Of a stretch of DNA of 64,000 nt, positions 1 to 8,692 are shown one piece after another (the stretch's first letter is position 1; each line of letters begins with the position of its first letter). The stretch is from UBA4742 sp963785815 (GTDB lineage Bacteria > Actinomycetota > Acidimicrobiia > Acidimicrobiales > Acidimicrobilacustridaceae). The stretch is from the NCBI GenBank assembly GCA_963785815.1, contig CAWAWN010000002.1:620001-684000 (forward strand), in the 5' to 3' direction. The notes under the pieces were generated by a model. The model had not been told where the DNA came from. It was given only the letters and a program-made list of their open reading frames with translations, and did no database searches. The translations under genes were made by a program, and so were the position numbers.

Positions 1-1
1 G

Positions 2-739
2 TTGAGCCGGGGGGGCCAGACCATCTACCGGGGGCTGGCCGTGGCCGCCTTCGCCGAGCAGGTGGTCATCCAGCAGGAGGGCGCCGTGCGCATCGACCCC
101 GACGTGGCCCTGGACGTGGCCTGCGTGATCGGGTGCGCGGTGCAGACCGGCGTGGGCGCCGCCCTCTACACGGCCGGCCTGCGTGCCGGCGACACCGCCG
201 CGGTGCTGGGACTCGGTGGGATCGGCCTGTCGATCGTCCAGGGTGCCCGGCTGGCGGGCGCCTCGGTGATCATCGCCTCGGACCCGGTGGCCGAGCGCCG
301 GGCCGCCGCGCTGCGCCTCGGTGCCACCCACGCCATCGATCCCCAGGTCGACGACGTGACCACGCTGGCCATGGACCTGACCGGCGGCATCGGGGTCGAC
401 GTGGCCTTCGACGCCGTGGGTCGCCCGGCCCTGATCAACGCAGGCCTGGACGCCACCCGCCTGGGCGGGACCACCGTCATGGTGGGCGTCGCCCCGCTCG
501 ACCAGCAGCTGGTCATCGAGTCCCCGACCGTCTTCGCGGCCACGGCCAAGCGCCTCATCGGCTGCCTGCTGGGCAGCGTCAACTCTCGGCGCGACATCCC
601 TCGGTTGGTCTCGCTGTGGCAGGCGGGTCGGCTCGACCTGGAGGGCCTCATAACCGGCCACCAGCCGCTGGCCGAGATCAACCAGGCGTTCGACGACCTG
701 CGCGCCAGCCGGGGCATCCGCACCGTGATCGACATCTGA
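2..739 (+). CDS. Zinc-type alcohol dehydrogenase (MDR family), 5'-truncated by window edge
   Basis: The visible 245 residues are the nucleotide-binding and C-terminal part of a medium-chain dehydrogenase/reductase. A Rossmann loop GLGGIG lies at visible residues 70-75, followed about 20 residues on by SDPVAERR, where the Asp suggests NAD rather than NADP. The preceding GCAVQTGVGAAL segment and the closing stretch around ITGHQPLAEINQAFDDL match the usual MDR arrangement. The catalytic zinc ligands belong to the missing N-terminal half, so the metal cannot be checked and the substrate cannot be assigned. The true start lies before base 1; the TTG at base 2 is only where the open frame enters the window. 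The next gene begins 48 bp downstream on the same strand, but its product gives no sign of a shared pathway. Confidence 0.85.
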   Translation: MSRGGQTIYRGLAVAAFAEQVVIQQEGAVRIDPDVALDVACVIGCAVQTGVGAALYTAGLRAGDTAAVLGLGGIGLSIVQGARLAGASVIIASDPVAERRAAALRLGATHAIDPQVDDVTTLAMDLTGGIGVDVAFDAVGRPALINAGLDATRLGGTTVMVGVAPLDQQLVIESPTVFAATAKRLIGCLLGSVNSRRDIPRLVSLWQAGRLDLEGLITGHQPLAEINQAFDDLRASRGIRTVIDI

Positions 740-787
740 CGCGAGGATGGCCACGGCCGTGCCGTCGGGCGTGTCACCATTGGCATC

Positions 788-2065
788 GTGACTGACACAA
801 CCACCATGTCGGGCATCGGCCGACGTTGGCGACAGGTCATCGTCGTCCTCCTCGGTGTCCTCAGCTGCATCTCGTTGTTGGCCAGCACGGTTGGCGTCTG
901 GACCCACCGCACCCTGCTCAACACCAACTCGTGGGTGAACGCGGTCGGCCCCCTGGCCAAGGACCCGCGCATCATCGACGCGGTGGCCAACACCCTGACC
1001 ACCGAGGTCATGCAGGCGCTCGACGTCCAGCACCTGGCTGAGAACGCCCTGCCGGCCAAGGCCAGCTTCCTGGCCGAGCCGCTCACCACCGCCGCGCAGC
1101 AGTTCGTGGATCAGACCGTCACCAAGCTGCTCAGCACCCCCCAGTTCCAGAAGTTCTGGGTGGAGGCCAATCGTCGCGCCCACGCGCTGGCGGTGAAGGT
1201 GCTCAAGGGCGAGACGGTCAAAGGGGTGAGCACGGCCAACGGCGAGGTCACGCTCAACCTGTTCCCGATGATCAGCCAGGCGCTCATCGCCGTGGGGGAG
1301 AAGGCACCGGGCATCCTGGGCGGCGACAAGATCCCCAACCTGGTCAGCTCCATCTCGCCCGATCAGGCCCGCGAGAAGCTGAGCCAGGCGTTGGGGCGTC
1401 CCCTGCCCGAGAACTTCGGCGTGATCACCGTGTTCAAGAGCGACCAGCTCAAGGCCGCGCAGGAGGGCCTCAAGCTGTTCAACGCCGTGGTGGTGGGGCT
1501 GCTGATCCTCACCGTGTTCCTGTACGGGGTGACCATCGCGCTGGCCCGCAGACGCCGACGGGCGGTCATCGCCCTGGCCCTCGGATCGGTCGCCACGCTG
1601 ATCCTGGCCACCGCCATCATGCGGGCGGTGAAGGACCAGATCATCGGGCTGGTGGGAAACGCCCAGGCCCGTGACGCGGCCAAGGCCACCATCGGCCAGC
1701 TGGTGAACCGGCTCGACCTGATCACCAACGCCCTGCTGGGCATCGGCCTGGCCATCGCCTTCATCGCCTTCGTGACCGGTGAGAGCCGCACGGCGCGACG
1801 GCTGCGCCGACGCACGGCCCACCTGGCCCGATGGCTGATCCGGTCCGACCAGACCGAAGAGGTGCCCAAGATCGTGCTGTGGGCCCGCCAGCACGTCGCT
1901 CCGCTGCGCTGGGGTGGGGTGGCGCTGGGGGTCGTGGTGCTGCTCTTCGTGGTCAGCGGTTGGGTGGGGCTGTTCCTCACCGTGGTGATCTTCGGCCTGT
2001 TCGAGGTGGCCCTCACCTACGTGGCCACCCGGCCCCTGCCGCCCACCTCCGGGGTCGCCGCCTGA
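788..2065 (+). CDS. Multi-pass membrane protein with large extracytoplasmic loop, function unknown
   Basis: This 425-residue protein has a first transmembrane helix at about residues 17-38. A hydrophilic, helical domain of about 185 residues follows, and then paired helices at roughly 228-275, 312-332 and 375-410. The first loop is Ala/Leu-rich and has no recognisable catalytic motif. Basic stretches such as ARRRRRA and RRLRRRT flank the helices and would anchor cytoplasmic loops. Proteins with this layout recur as hypothetical integral membrane proteins in actinobacteria; I do not recognise a named family. The GTG at 788 is chosen because the hydrophobic helix starts 16 residues later and no better start lies upstream. 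It converges on the DUF2252 gene, with a GC hairpin between them. Confidence 0.8.
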   Translation: MTDTTTMSGIGRRWRQVIVVLLGVLSCISLLASTVGVWTHRTLLNTNSWVNAVGPLAKDPRIIDAVANTLTTEVMQALDVQHLAENALPAKASFLAEPLTTAAQQFVDQTVTKLLSTPQFQKFWVEANRRAHALAVKVLKGETVKGVSTANGEVTLNLFPMISQALIAVGEKAPGILGGDKIPNLVSSISPDQAREKLSQALGRPLPENFGVITVFKSDQLKAAQEGLKLFNAVVVGLLILTVFLYGVTIALARRRRRAVIALALGSVATLILATAIMRAVKDQIIGLVGNAQARDAAKATIGQLVNRLDLITNALLGIGLAIAFIAFVTGESRTARRLRRRTAHLARWLIRSDQTEEVPKIVLWARQHVAPLRWGGVALGVVVLLFVVSGWVGLFLTVVIFGLFEVALTYVATRPLPPTSGVAA

Positions 2066-2072
2066 CCGAGCG

Positions 2073-2093
2073 CGCTCCGCGCCGGCCGGAGCG
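2073..2093. terminator. Hairpin between convergent genes
   Basis: A perfect 7-bp inverted repeat (CGCTCCG / CGGAGCG, loop of 7) lies in the 40-bp gap between the convergent membrane-protein and DUF2252 genes. There is no T-tract, as is usual in such GC-rich genomes. It could serve both strands. Confidence 0.5.
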
Positions 2094-2105
2094 GAGCTGG
2101 ACAGG

Positions 2106-3494
2106 TCAGAGGCCTTCGGTGGCCCGGATCCGCCCGTCGCGCACCGCCGCCGTGAAGCCGTCGTAGTCGCGCTCGTTCTGGTCGGCGTAGTCGACGGCGA
2201 AGGCGGCCAGGCTGTCGTCGAACTTGGTGCTCGTACCCAGGTAGCCGCTGATGAGCGCGGCCAGGCCGGTGCGGCCGTGTCCCCGGGCCAGGGTGGCGGA
2301 GCAGGCTGCGCCGTAGTCGCGCAGCTGGGTCGGCGTCATCGCGGAGGTGTCCGCCGCACCCTTCATGTCGCGCAGCTGGCGCACGTAGTAGCAGCGACCC
2401 TCGAACCCCAGCCAGCCCAGCATCATGTCGCTGACGCCCTGCATGAGGTGCTGGCCGACCACCACCCGCTGGCCGTGGTTGGACATCGTGCTCTCGCCCA
2501 CGAAGGGTTCCAGGATGGAGGACTCGGCCTCCTTGACCTGCAGGAAGAGCGGCCCGCCGTTGACCCGACCCTCGAGCAGGATCATGAAGCAGCGCGTGCC
2601 CACGCTGCCCACGCCGACCACCTTGCGGGCCGCGTCGACGAAGCGGAACCCGCGCAGGAGCAGCTGGCGTTCGGCGGTCAGCGACCCCAGGTACGACTCC
2701 ATCAGCTCGTTGGCGTGACCCAGGATGGCCGGGTCGTGGATGCGCTCCACCACCGGCGGCTTCTCGATCAGCTCGAGCTCCCCGTCGACCAGGTGCGCCA
2801 GCTTGTCGAAGGCGCGCAGGTTCGTGTTGGCTCGGGCCTTGGCGATGATGGGCTCGGCCGCGTCGATCAGCGGCGTCGAGTAGGGCGACGCCTGGGCCTC
2901 GTCCAGATCGGTGCGCTGGTACCACAGGTCGAGCATCAGCGTCCGGGCGTAGCCCGCCATGGCCGTGCGGTACGCCCGGCCCACGGCGGTGGCCGCGGCC
3001 ACCGCCTTGGTCTCCCGGAACCCGTTGGCCCGGGCCGCCACCACCACGCTGGCAGCCAGGCGCTTCACGTCCCACTCCCACGGCCCCGGCAGCGTCTCGT
3101 CGAAGTCGTTCACGTCGAACACCAGGTGGCGGTCCGGCGCCGCGTACATGCCGAAGTTCATCAGGTGGGCGTCGCCGCAGATCTGGACGTTGATGCCGCT
3201 GGTGGCCGTGCGCGACAGGTCGCTGGCCATCACGTAGGGCGAGCCCCGGTAGTAGGCGAACGGCGATGCCAGCATCCGACCCCATCGGATGGGGATCAGC
3301 TCGGGCACGCGATGGCGGTTGGTCCACTCGAGCAGCTCGATCGGGTCGGGACGATCCGGAGGCGGGGTCCAGCCGGCGTGGGCCCGACGGGGCGACGCCT
3401 GGCGCAGGAGGCGGCCGCGCTCGTAGAGCGTCTCGCGGTCGTCGTCGGGGAATCGGGTCAGCTCGGCCTGGGCCGAGTCGATGGTGATGGTCAT
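2106..3494 (-). CDS. DUF2252 family protein (kinase-fold-like)
   Basis: The 462-residue product matches the DUF2252 family from end to end. An N-terminal helical region with PIRWGRM is followed by ICGDAHLMNFGMY near residues 125-137, FDVNDFDE near 145-152 and WEWDVKRLAASV near 157-168. The family resembles aminoglycoside-phosphotransferase folds, in which GDxHxxNF and the Asp of NDFDE would be catalytic and metal-binding. No biochemical role is established that I can name. The start is the ATG at 3494, preceded by a good AGGAGG ribosome binding site. Its upstream neighbour on the same strand is the AAA+ ATPase, 152 bp away, so co-transcription is uncertain. Confidence 0.88.
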   Translation of the reverse strand: MTITIDSAQAELTRFPDDDRETLYERGRLLRQASPRRAHAGWTPPPDRPDPIELLEWTNRHRVPELIPIRWGRMLASPFAYYRGSPYVMASDLSRTATSGINVQICGDAHLMNFGMYAAPDRHLVFDVNDFDETLPGPWEWDVKRLAASVVVAARANGFRETKAVAAATAVGRAYRTAMAGYARTLMLDLWYQRTDLDEAQASPYSTPLIDAAEPIIAKARANTNLRAFDKLAHLVDGELELIEKPPVVERIHDPAILGHANELMESYLGSLTAERQLLLRGFRFVDAARKVVGVGSVGTRCFMILLEGRVNGGPLFLQVKEAESSILEPFVGESTMSNHGQRVVVGQHLMQGVSDMMLGWLGFEGRCYYVRQLRDMKGAADTSAMTPTQLRDYGAACSATLARGHGRTGLAALISGYLGTSTKFDDSLAAFAVDYADQNERDYDGFTAAVRDGRIRATEGL

Positions 3495-3646
3495 GGGCGT
3501 CCTCCTGACCCGGTCGACCGTCGAGCGTCGACCACCTCCTCGGCACAGCTCCCCGTGAACCTAGACCAGGGTGGCACCGTCGGCTCCGAGGCCCGGTCCC
3601 GGTCGACCAGGCGCCGTCGTCGCGGCGGCGCGGTGGTGCGCCGCCC

Positions 3647-5152
3647 TCAGAAGGTCCGTGGGGTCCGGGGCTGGGACGGGTCGCCCGTGCCTCCCGCCTG
3701 GCGGGTGGGCAGCGGCGGCAGCGGTGCCGCCGGGGCCGGATCGACCGCCGCCGGTCGGGGCGCCGGGTTGGGCGTGGGCGCCGGGGCAGCTGGGGCAGCT
3801 GGGCTCGCGGCGGCGACCGGGAATGGAGCTGGAGCCGCGGCCGGGGCGGGCCCGGGCCGAGCCTGGGCCGGCGGATCGGCCAGGGTGGCCTCGGCCATGG
3901 TGGCGCGGATCTCGCCGGCTCGCGTGAAGTAGATGGACGCCACCCGGTCGACCGCGGGCTGGTCGAGCACGAGGGCCGTCTGGTTGTAGGTGCTGACCGC
4001 CCGCAGGATCTTGCACACCTCCTTGGGCAGGTACGGCCGCAGGTCGCCGTCGCCCAGGTTGCGGCTCACCTCACGCAGGTAGTCGGCCGCCCCGGGGGCG
4101 ATGGTGATGCCGGACACCTCGGCCGACCGCACCAGCACCTCGTCGAACTCGGCGTCGCTGATGGACGACACCAGGATCTTGTTCTGGATGCGCCGGTAGA
4201 AGGCCTCGTCGCCCAGCGTGTTGGGGTCCAGGTTGGTGGAGAAGACCACCTTGACGTCGAACGGGATGTCGAAGCGCACGCCGTAGGAGAGGCTCAGGTA
4301 GTCGACGCGGCGATCGAGGGGGACGATCCAGCGGTTCAGCAGCGCCTCGGGGCTCACCGTCTGGCGCCCGAAGTCGTCGATGACCAACAGGCCGTTGTTG
4401 GCCTGCATCTGGATGGGGGCCAGGTAGATGCCGTTGCTGGCCTCGTAGGTCAGGTCCATCATGTCGGTGGTCAGCTCGCCACCGACCACGATGCTGGGCC
4501 GGCGGCACAGGACCCAGCGGGGATCGAGGTCCGGGGGCTGGTCGTCGAGCGGCTCGTGGATGACCGGGTCGTAGACGGTGATGATCTGGTTGTCGATCTC
4601 GACGGCCCGGGGCACGTACACCGCCTCGGTGTGCACCCGGATGAGGCGCTCGGCCACGCTGGTCTTGCCGGTGCCGGGAGGGCCGTAGAGGAACATCGCC
4701 CCCTCGGTGAGCAGGGCAGGGCCCAGCTCGTCGAGCATGCGGTTGCCGATGACCAGGTCCCGGAAGGCGGCCCGCATGGACTCCCGGCTCACCACCGGTT
4801 CGGAGTGCTGGCTGGTGACCATGGCGTTGTAGTCGCGCAGGCTCACCGGCGCGATGCCGGCGTAGCGCGACAGCTCCATGCGCTCGCGGGCGGTGTCGCG
4901 GCCCTGCTCGGTCAGCTCGAAGATGTAGTCGCGGCCCTCGAGCCCCAGCAGGTCGATGTGGCGCAGGTCGCGCAGCTCCTCCACCACCGTGGTGATGATG
5001 GCCACGCTGAGCCCCAGCCCGTGGCTCAGCTTGAGCGTCGACGATCGACCCTCGTACAGGGCGCGACGAAGCGCCAGGTCCTGCACGAGCGAGCTGGGGA
5101 TCCCCAGCTCCTCGATGCTGCGTGGCGCTCGCGGCATCCCCACTTGTCCCAT
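3647..5152 (-). CDS. AAA+ ATPase with N-terminal winged-helix-like domain and Pro/Ala tail
   Basis: The 501-residue protein carries a Walker A motif GPPGTGKT and a Walker B motif LLVIDDFGRQ followed by a sensor-like VVFSTNLDP, which marks it as a MoxR-like AAA+ ATPase. Residues 8-90 resemble a winged helix (ALYEGRSSTLKLSHGLGLS, then a Leu-rich recognition-like helix and a beta wing). The last 75 residues are almost only Pro, Ala, Thr and Gly, a flexible tail. The open frame runs further upstream, but the ATG at 5152 is preceded 8 nt away by a strong GAGGAGG site and begins the conserved region, so the longer version is rejected. MoxR-type ATPases remodel or load protein partners; no partner is encoded next to it. 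The function remains unassigned. Confidence 0.85.
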   Translation of the reverse strand: MGQVGMPRAPRSIEELGIPSSLVQDLALRRALYEGRSSTLKLSHGLGLSVAIITTVVEELRDLRHIDLLGLEGRDYIFELTEQGRDTARERMELSRYAGIAPVSLRDYNAMVTSQHSEPVVSRESMRAAFRDLVIGNRMLDELGPALLTEGAMFLYGPPGTGKTSVAERLIRVHTEAVYVPRAVEIDNQIITVYDPVIHEPLDDQPPDLDPRWVLCRRPSIVVGGELTTDMMDLTYEASNGIYLAPIQMQANNGLLVIDDFGRQTVSPEALLNRWIVPLDRRVDYLSLSYGVRFDIPFDVKVVFSTNLDPNTLGDEAFYRRIQNKILVSSISDAEFDEVLVRSAEVSGITIAPGAADYLREVSRNLGDGDLRPYLPKEVCKILRAVSTYNQTALVLDQPAVDRVASIYFTRAGEIRATMAEATLADPPAQARPGPAPAAAPAPFPVAAASPAAPAAPAPTPNPAPRPAAVDPAPAAPLPPLPTRQAGGTGDPSQPRTPRTF

Positions 5153-5256
5153 ACCGGCGGCCTCCTCAGCTCTACGTGGCGTCCTCTGACCATCGGCCGC
5201 CCCACCCGGGGTCTTGAGGGCCGGCGATCGGGGGTGGTTCCGGGCCAAGATGGGGC

Positions 5257-5670
5257 ATGGGCCGCTCCCGATCGATGAAAGCCTCCACTCGTCGAGCCTG
5301 GGCGCCCCGGGTCCTGGGTCTCGGGTTCCTGACCAGCGGGCTGGTCCACATGGTCCACCCGTCGGTGTTCGAGCCGCTGGTCCCGCCCGAGCTGCCCGGG
5401 GCCACCGAGCTGGTCTACGTGAGCGGCGTGGCCGAGCTGGTGTGCGCCCTGGGCCTGCTCGGCCGGCGGCGCTGGGCAGGGCCGGCCAGCGTGGCGGTGC
5501 TGTTGGCGGTGTGGCCGGGGAACTTCCAGATGGCTCGCGACGTGATGGCCACGTCGGGTCCCGACGAGGGCCTGAAGCGGGCCGCGGTGCTGGCCCGGCT
5601 GCCGTTGCAGCTGCCGATGATGTGGGCCGCCATGCAGGGCCGACAGCCGGCGCCGGTGGCCCGCTCCTAA
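5257..5670 (+). CDS. DoxX-like small membrane protein
   Basis: The 137-residue protein has about four hydrophobic helices. The DoxX/DUF4345-type signature GLGFLTSGLVHMVHPSVFEPLVPP is visible, with the helix-end His residues typical of this group, and YVSGVAELVCALGLL and LLAVWPGNFQMA follow. DoxX proteins are membrane redox or oxidative-stress components, often found with thiol or quinone systems. It lies divergently from the AAA+ ATPase and converges on the DsbD-like gene, with the two stop codons overlapping in CTAA. The ATG at 5257 was taken; the ATG at 5275 is also possible. The substrate is unknown. Confidence 0.8.
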   Translation: MGRSRSMKASTRRAWAPRVLGLGFLTSGLVHMVHPSVFEPLVPPELPGATELVYVSGVAELVCALGLLGRRRWAGPASVAVLLAVWPGNFQMARDVMATSGPDEGLKRAAVLARLPLQLPMMWAAMQGRQPAPVARS

Positions 5671-6509
5671 CCGACGTCGGTGAGTGGGACCGGAGCCGGC
5701 GCGGGCTCCGCGTCGCCGCGGCGGGCACCGTTGGACACCGGGGACCCGGCGACCCGGCTCGTGACCCGGCTGCTGCGCACGTCGACCACGCCCAGGACGA
5801 TCACCCCGGCGGCCACGGCCGCGCCGATCGCCGGTCCGGCGACGAGCCCGGCCGTCACCGCGGCCACCAGCTGCACCACGATGGCCAGCTGCCGGCTGGC
5901 GGCACCCAGGGCGTCGAAGCGCCGGTGGAAGGCGTGCAGCGAGGCTGGCGACGTGATGTGCACGGACAGCAGCACGGCCAGGCCCCGCAGCAGGCCGAAC
6001 AGGGTGACCACGGCCAGGGCGGCGGCCGGGCTGGCGGTCAGGGCGGCGAGCACGACGAGCAGGTAGACGGCCGCGGTCATGATGTAGGTGGCCACGCCGG
6101 TGCCGATCTGCCAGCCGAACCCGCCGGCGTAGACCCAGCGTCGGTAGCGGCCCAGCCACAGCTCGTCGACCTGGCGGCGGTGGTAGGGCAGACGTCGTCC
6201 GAAGGGGGCCACGTCGGATCCGGCGCAGACCAGGCCGGCGACGGCGGCCACCAGCGCGGTGGCCTCGAGTCCGGGGCCCAGCGCCCGGACGCCCACGGCC
6301 AGGGCGGCGGCCACCAGGCCGAGGGTGGCGCCCCCGACCGTGGCGCCGGCCACGAACCAGGCCGCGGTCACCCCGAAGCGGTGTCCGCGGCTGCGTTCGG
6401 CCAGCGGCGTGAGGGTGGACAGCATCGACAGCCCGCACGGCGACCACGTCGAGCGGATGGCGGCGGCCACCGCCACGGCCACGCCCAGGGCCAGCATCAG
6501 GCTGTTCAC
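5667..6509 (-). CDS. DsbD/MauF-like membrane protein, last gene of thiol-redox cluster
   Basis: This all-hydrophobic protein of about 280 residues has six to seven transmembrane helices. The first loop contains STWSPCGLSMLSTLTPL, matching the PCxLS motif of the CcdA/DsbD/MauF family that passes electrons across the membrane through paired cysteines. A second Cys lies at VAGLVCAGSD. GFGWQIGTGVATYI and a C-terminal soluble tail follow. It is the fourth gene downstream of the MauE- and MauD-like genes, which supports a role in reducing an extracytoplasmic thioredoxin-like partner. The frame stays open to a GTG at 6566, giving an Arg/Pro-rich leader of 19 residues; I prefer the GTG at 6509, close to the first helix, but this is uncertain. 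Confidence 0.75.
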   Translation of the reverse strand: MNSLMLALGVAVAVAAAIRSTWSPCGLSMLSTLTPLAERSRGHRFGVTAAWFVAGATVGGATLGLVAAALAVGVRALGPGLEATALVAAVAGLVCAGSDVAPFGRRLPYHRRQVDELWLGRYRRWVYAGGFGWQIGTGVATYIMTAAVYLLVVLAALTASPAAALAVVTLFGLLRGLAVLLSVHITSPASLHAFHRRFDALGAASRQLAIVVQLVAAVTAGLVAGPAIGAAVAAGVIVLGVVDVRSSRVTSRVAGSPVSNGARRGDAEPAPAPVPLTDVG

Positions 6510-6588
6510 CGACTCATGGTGCCACGCCCCGGGGCGGCCCGGGGAGCGAGCCCGGCTCCCGCCCACCGATGGTCGGGGGAAGCGCGGG

Positions 6589-7119
6589 TCAGCTGATGAC
6601 GACGGTGTGCAGGATGCGGTTGAGGGGCCGGACGGTGGCCCGGCGCAGGAGGAAGCTGCCGAGCACGACGTAGAGGCAGAACGGACGCTCGGCGCGGGTG
6701 AAGAACCACTGCCCGCCGCCCTGTCCGGGCAGGGGCCGCTGCAGCCGGTTGGGGCCGAAGGCGTTGGGGTTCACGGGCCACGGCAGGTCGGGGCTGGCGA
6801 ACAGGGCCGTGCCGACCGACTCGGGCCCGTACTCGAACAGCGACACGAAGATGTTGTGGGCGCCCATGAGCTCGACCGCGCCGCCTCCGAAATCACCTCG
6901 GTGGTTGGGCAGCGAGAAGTTGGCCAGCTGGAGGACGGGGTAGCGAACGGCCAGGGCTTCGGATCGAGGTTGGCTGAGGCCCGAGAGGCCGGCCCCACCC
7001 GGCGCCGGGGTGATCGGCGGAGGGGGCGCCGGCGCCTCGGGGGAGCGCAGGTAGATCTCCCCCTCCCAGCCGGTGCCCAGCTCGGCTGACAGGCCGTGGG
7101 CCTGGAGTCGGCGGCTCAC
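6589..7119 (-). CDS. Hypothetical protein embedded in MauE/MauD-like cluster
   Basis: The 176-residue protein overlaps the MauD-like gene by 4 bp, so the two are almost certainly translationally coupled. It begins with a short beta-like segment (GWEGEIYLRSPE), then a Pro/Gly linker at about residues 30-50. The rest is a mixed alpha/beta domain with LANFSLPNHRGDFGGGAVELMG, FEYGPESVGTALFASPDLPWPV and RAERPFCLYVVLGSF. It has one conserved-looking Cys and no signal peptide. I do not recognise a family. Its fixed position between a thioredoxin-like protein and a DsbD-like membrane protein suggests an accessory or client role in the same redox process; that is inference from context only. Confidence 0.75.
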   Translation of the reverse strand: MSRRLQAHGLSAELGTGWEGEIYLRSPEAPAPPPPITPAPGGAGLSGLSQPRSEALAVRYPVLQLANFSLPNHRGDFGGGAVELMGAHNIFVSLFEYGPESVGTALFASPDLPWPVNPNAFGPNRLQRPLPGQGGGQWFFTRAERPFCLYVVLGSFLLRRATVRPLNRILHTVVIS

Positions 7120-8051
7120 GTGTCGGCTCTCGGATCGGCCGGCGTCGGCGTGGTGGCCGGGTCGGCCCGCTCGACCGGCGGTGAGGGCGTGGCTGGCGTC
7201 CCCGGAGCCGACGCCGACTCGGGATCGGGATCGGGATCGGGATCGGGCAGGCCGTACAAGCTGGGATGGCCGGGCCCGATGCCGGCCCGGGCCAGCTCTT
7301 CGTCGGCTCGGCGCTCACGGCCCGGACCGTTGAGGCCGCGGCCCAGCCCCGAGCGGGCCGAGCCCGTGGACCCAGCGGTACCCGACCCCGCACCCGGGGC
7401 GGTGGGGACCAGGCCGGCGTCCGCGCAGGCCTGCTCGAGCAGCCCCGACACCTGGGCCCAGGTGGTGCCCGACCCCTCGCCCAGGACCTCGCCCCGGGGG
7501 CCGTCCACCAGCACGAAGTAGGGGCTGACCGGCACCCCGTAGTCCTCCCACGCCTCGGTGGACATCACCGTGCGCACCCGGTCAGCGGCCAGCTCGGCCA
7601 CCTTGGACACGCTCTCGTTGTGCGGACCCTTGGTCACGGCCACCAGGTGGGTGTCGACGCCGGGCAGGGTGTCCTCGGCTCCCGCGGCGAACGCCTCCCA
7701 GAACCCCCGGCAGGTGGTGCAGCCAGAGGACAGGAAGGCGAGCAGGGTGGTGTGGGGGCGATCGACGACGCCGATCACCACCGCCGTCCCGTCAGGGGTG
7801 GTGCCGGCCAGGTCGAACGCGGGGGTCTCACGCGGGCGTGGCTCGGCCACGCCGGGCTGGGTGCGGATGGGGCTGGCCACGGCCGTGCGCGAGGTGGTCC
7901 GGCTGGTCTGGTCGGGGTCCGGGTCGTCGTACACGCCGGCCCCCAGGTCGTGGAGTCGGCGCAGGATCTCGGCGTGGGTGCGCAACAGGCCGACCACCAG
8001 CACGGCCAGCAGGGCCACGACCACGCCCTCGAGCACGACCAGGACGATCAT
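7116..8051 (-). CDS. MauD-like membrane-anchored thioredoxin-fold protein
   Basis: The 311-residue product starts with one transmembrane helix (IVLVVLEGVVVALLAVLVVGLL). After a linker it carries a thioredoxin-like domain with PAFDLAGTTPDGTAVVIG and the active-site segment FLSSGCTTCRGFW, a CxxC motif, near residue 125. VSPYFVLVDG provides the cis-Pro region. The last 100 residues are a Ser/Gly/Pro-rich tail with repeated Asp-Pro pairs. MauD is the disulfide-handling factor for methylamine dehydrogenase assembly, but related proteins serve other secreted proteins. The ATG at 8051 overlaps the MauE stop codon (ATGA), and the next gene overlaps its own stop by 4 bp. The longer upstream frame overlaps MauE and is rejected. 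Confidence 0.82.
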   Translation of the reverse strand: MIVLVVLEGVVVALLAVLVVGLLRTHAEILRRLHDLGAGVYDDPDPDQTSRTTSRTAVASPIRTQPGVAEPRPRETPAFDLAGTTPDGTAVVIGVVDRPHTTLLAFLSSGCTTCRGFWEAFAAGAEDTLPGVDTHLVAVTKGPHNESVSKVAELAADRVRTVMSTEAWEDYGVPVSPYFVLVDGPRGEVLGEGSGTTWAQVSGLLEQACADAGLVPTAPGAGSGTAGSTGSARSGLGRGLNGPGRERRADEELARAGIGPGHPSLYGLPDPDPDPDPESASAPGTPATPSPPVERADPATTPTPADPRADT

Positions 8052-8608
8052 CGGGTCAGCTTGAACTCGGTGGCGGACGGGGCCCGGACGCCCCGGCCAG
8101 CCACGGCGTCGAGGGCGTCGGGCAGCACGGTGAGCAGGGCCGTGAGCAGGTAGCCGCCCAGCAGGACCAACCCCAGGTAGACGAGCGTGTCGGGCATCGA
8201 TCCGGCGTGGGTGGCCAGACCGGGCAGGCCGACGGCGGTGGCCACCACCAGCACGAGGGCGGCCAGCCCGTCGATGGCCACGTGCAGGGCCGATGGCCGC
8301 GACGACTGGGCCCCGAAGCAGCCGCACGAGGCGGCCTGGTCGCCCAGGGACAGCAGCCGAGCGCTGATCCCGGTGAACACGATGAACAGGGCTGCCCCCA
8401 GCGCGGCCAGCCACGGTGTGCCCACCACGACCAGCCCGACGCCCAGTGCCACCTCCACCCCGGCCAGGGCCCGCACCAGGCCCCGCCGTCCGGGCAGGCC
8501 CACCGCACGGAAGGAGGCCACGGTGGGGTCGGGGGCCAGGGCCTTGGACACGCCGCCGGCGGCCAGCAACACGGCCACCATCCCGACGATGCCGCTGAGC
8601 ACGTTCAC
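8048..8608 (-). CDS. MauE/DoxX family redox membrane protein, first gene of cluster
   Basis: The 186-residue protein has about four transmembrane helices and the MauE signature LAAGGVSKALAPDP, then GLPGRRGLVRALAGVEVALG and CGCFGAQSS, in which the Cys-Gly-Cys pair is typical of the MauE/DoxX redox family. In methylamine-using bacteria MauE and MauD together promote disulfide formation in the small dehydrogenase subunit. No methylamine dehydrogenase gene is visible here, so the client differs or lies elsewhere. The start is the GTG at 8608, because a TAAGAT -10 box ends only 6 nt before it, pointing to a leaderless mRNA. It heads the run MauE, MauD, unknown, DsbD-like. Confidence 0.82.
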   Translation of the reverse strand: MNVLSGIVGMVAVLLAAGGVSKALAPDPTVASFRAVGLPGRRGLVRALAGVEVALGVGLVVVGTPWLAALGAALFIVFTGISARLLSLGDQAASCGCFGAQSSRPSALHVAIDGLAALVLVVATAVGLPGLATHAGSMPDTLVYLGLVLLGGYLLTALLTVLPDALDAVAGRGVRAPSATEFKLTR

Positions 8609-8614
8609 CCCACG

Positions 8615-8620
8615 ATCTTA
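8615..8620 (-). promoter_or_regulatory. -10 box (TAAGAT) of leaderless MauE-like transcript
   Basis: TAAGAT lies 6 nt before the GTG of the MauE-like gene, with no Shine-Dalgarno sequence in between. Transcription would start at or next to the start codon. Confidence 0.55.
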
Positions 8621-8692
8621 CGGGCCGCCCTCGACGTCGGGGTCCCGCCCGGGCCCGGCCTCATGGGTCGGTACGACTCTCGGCGCACCTCC

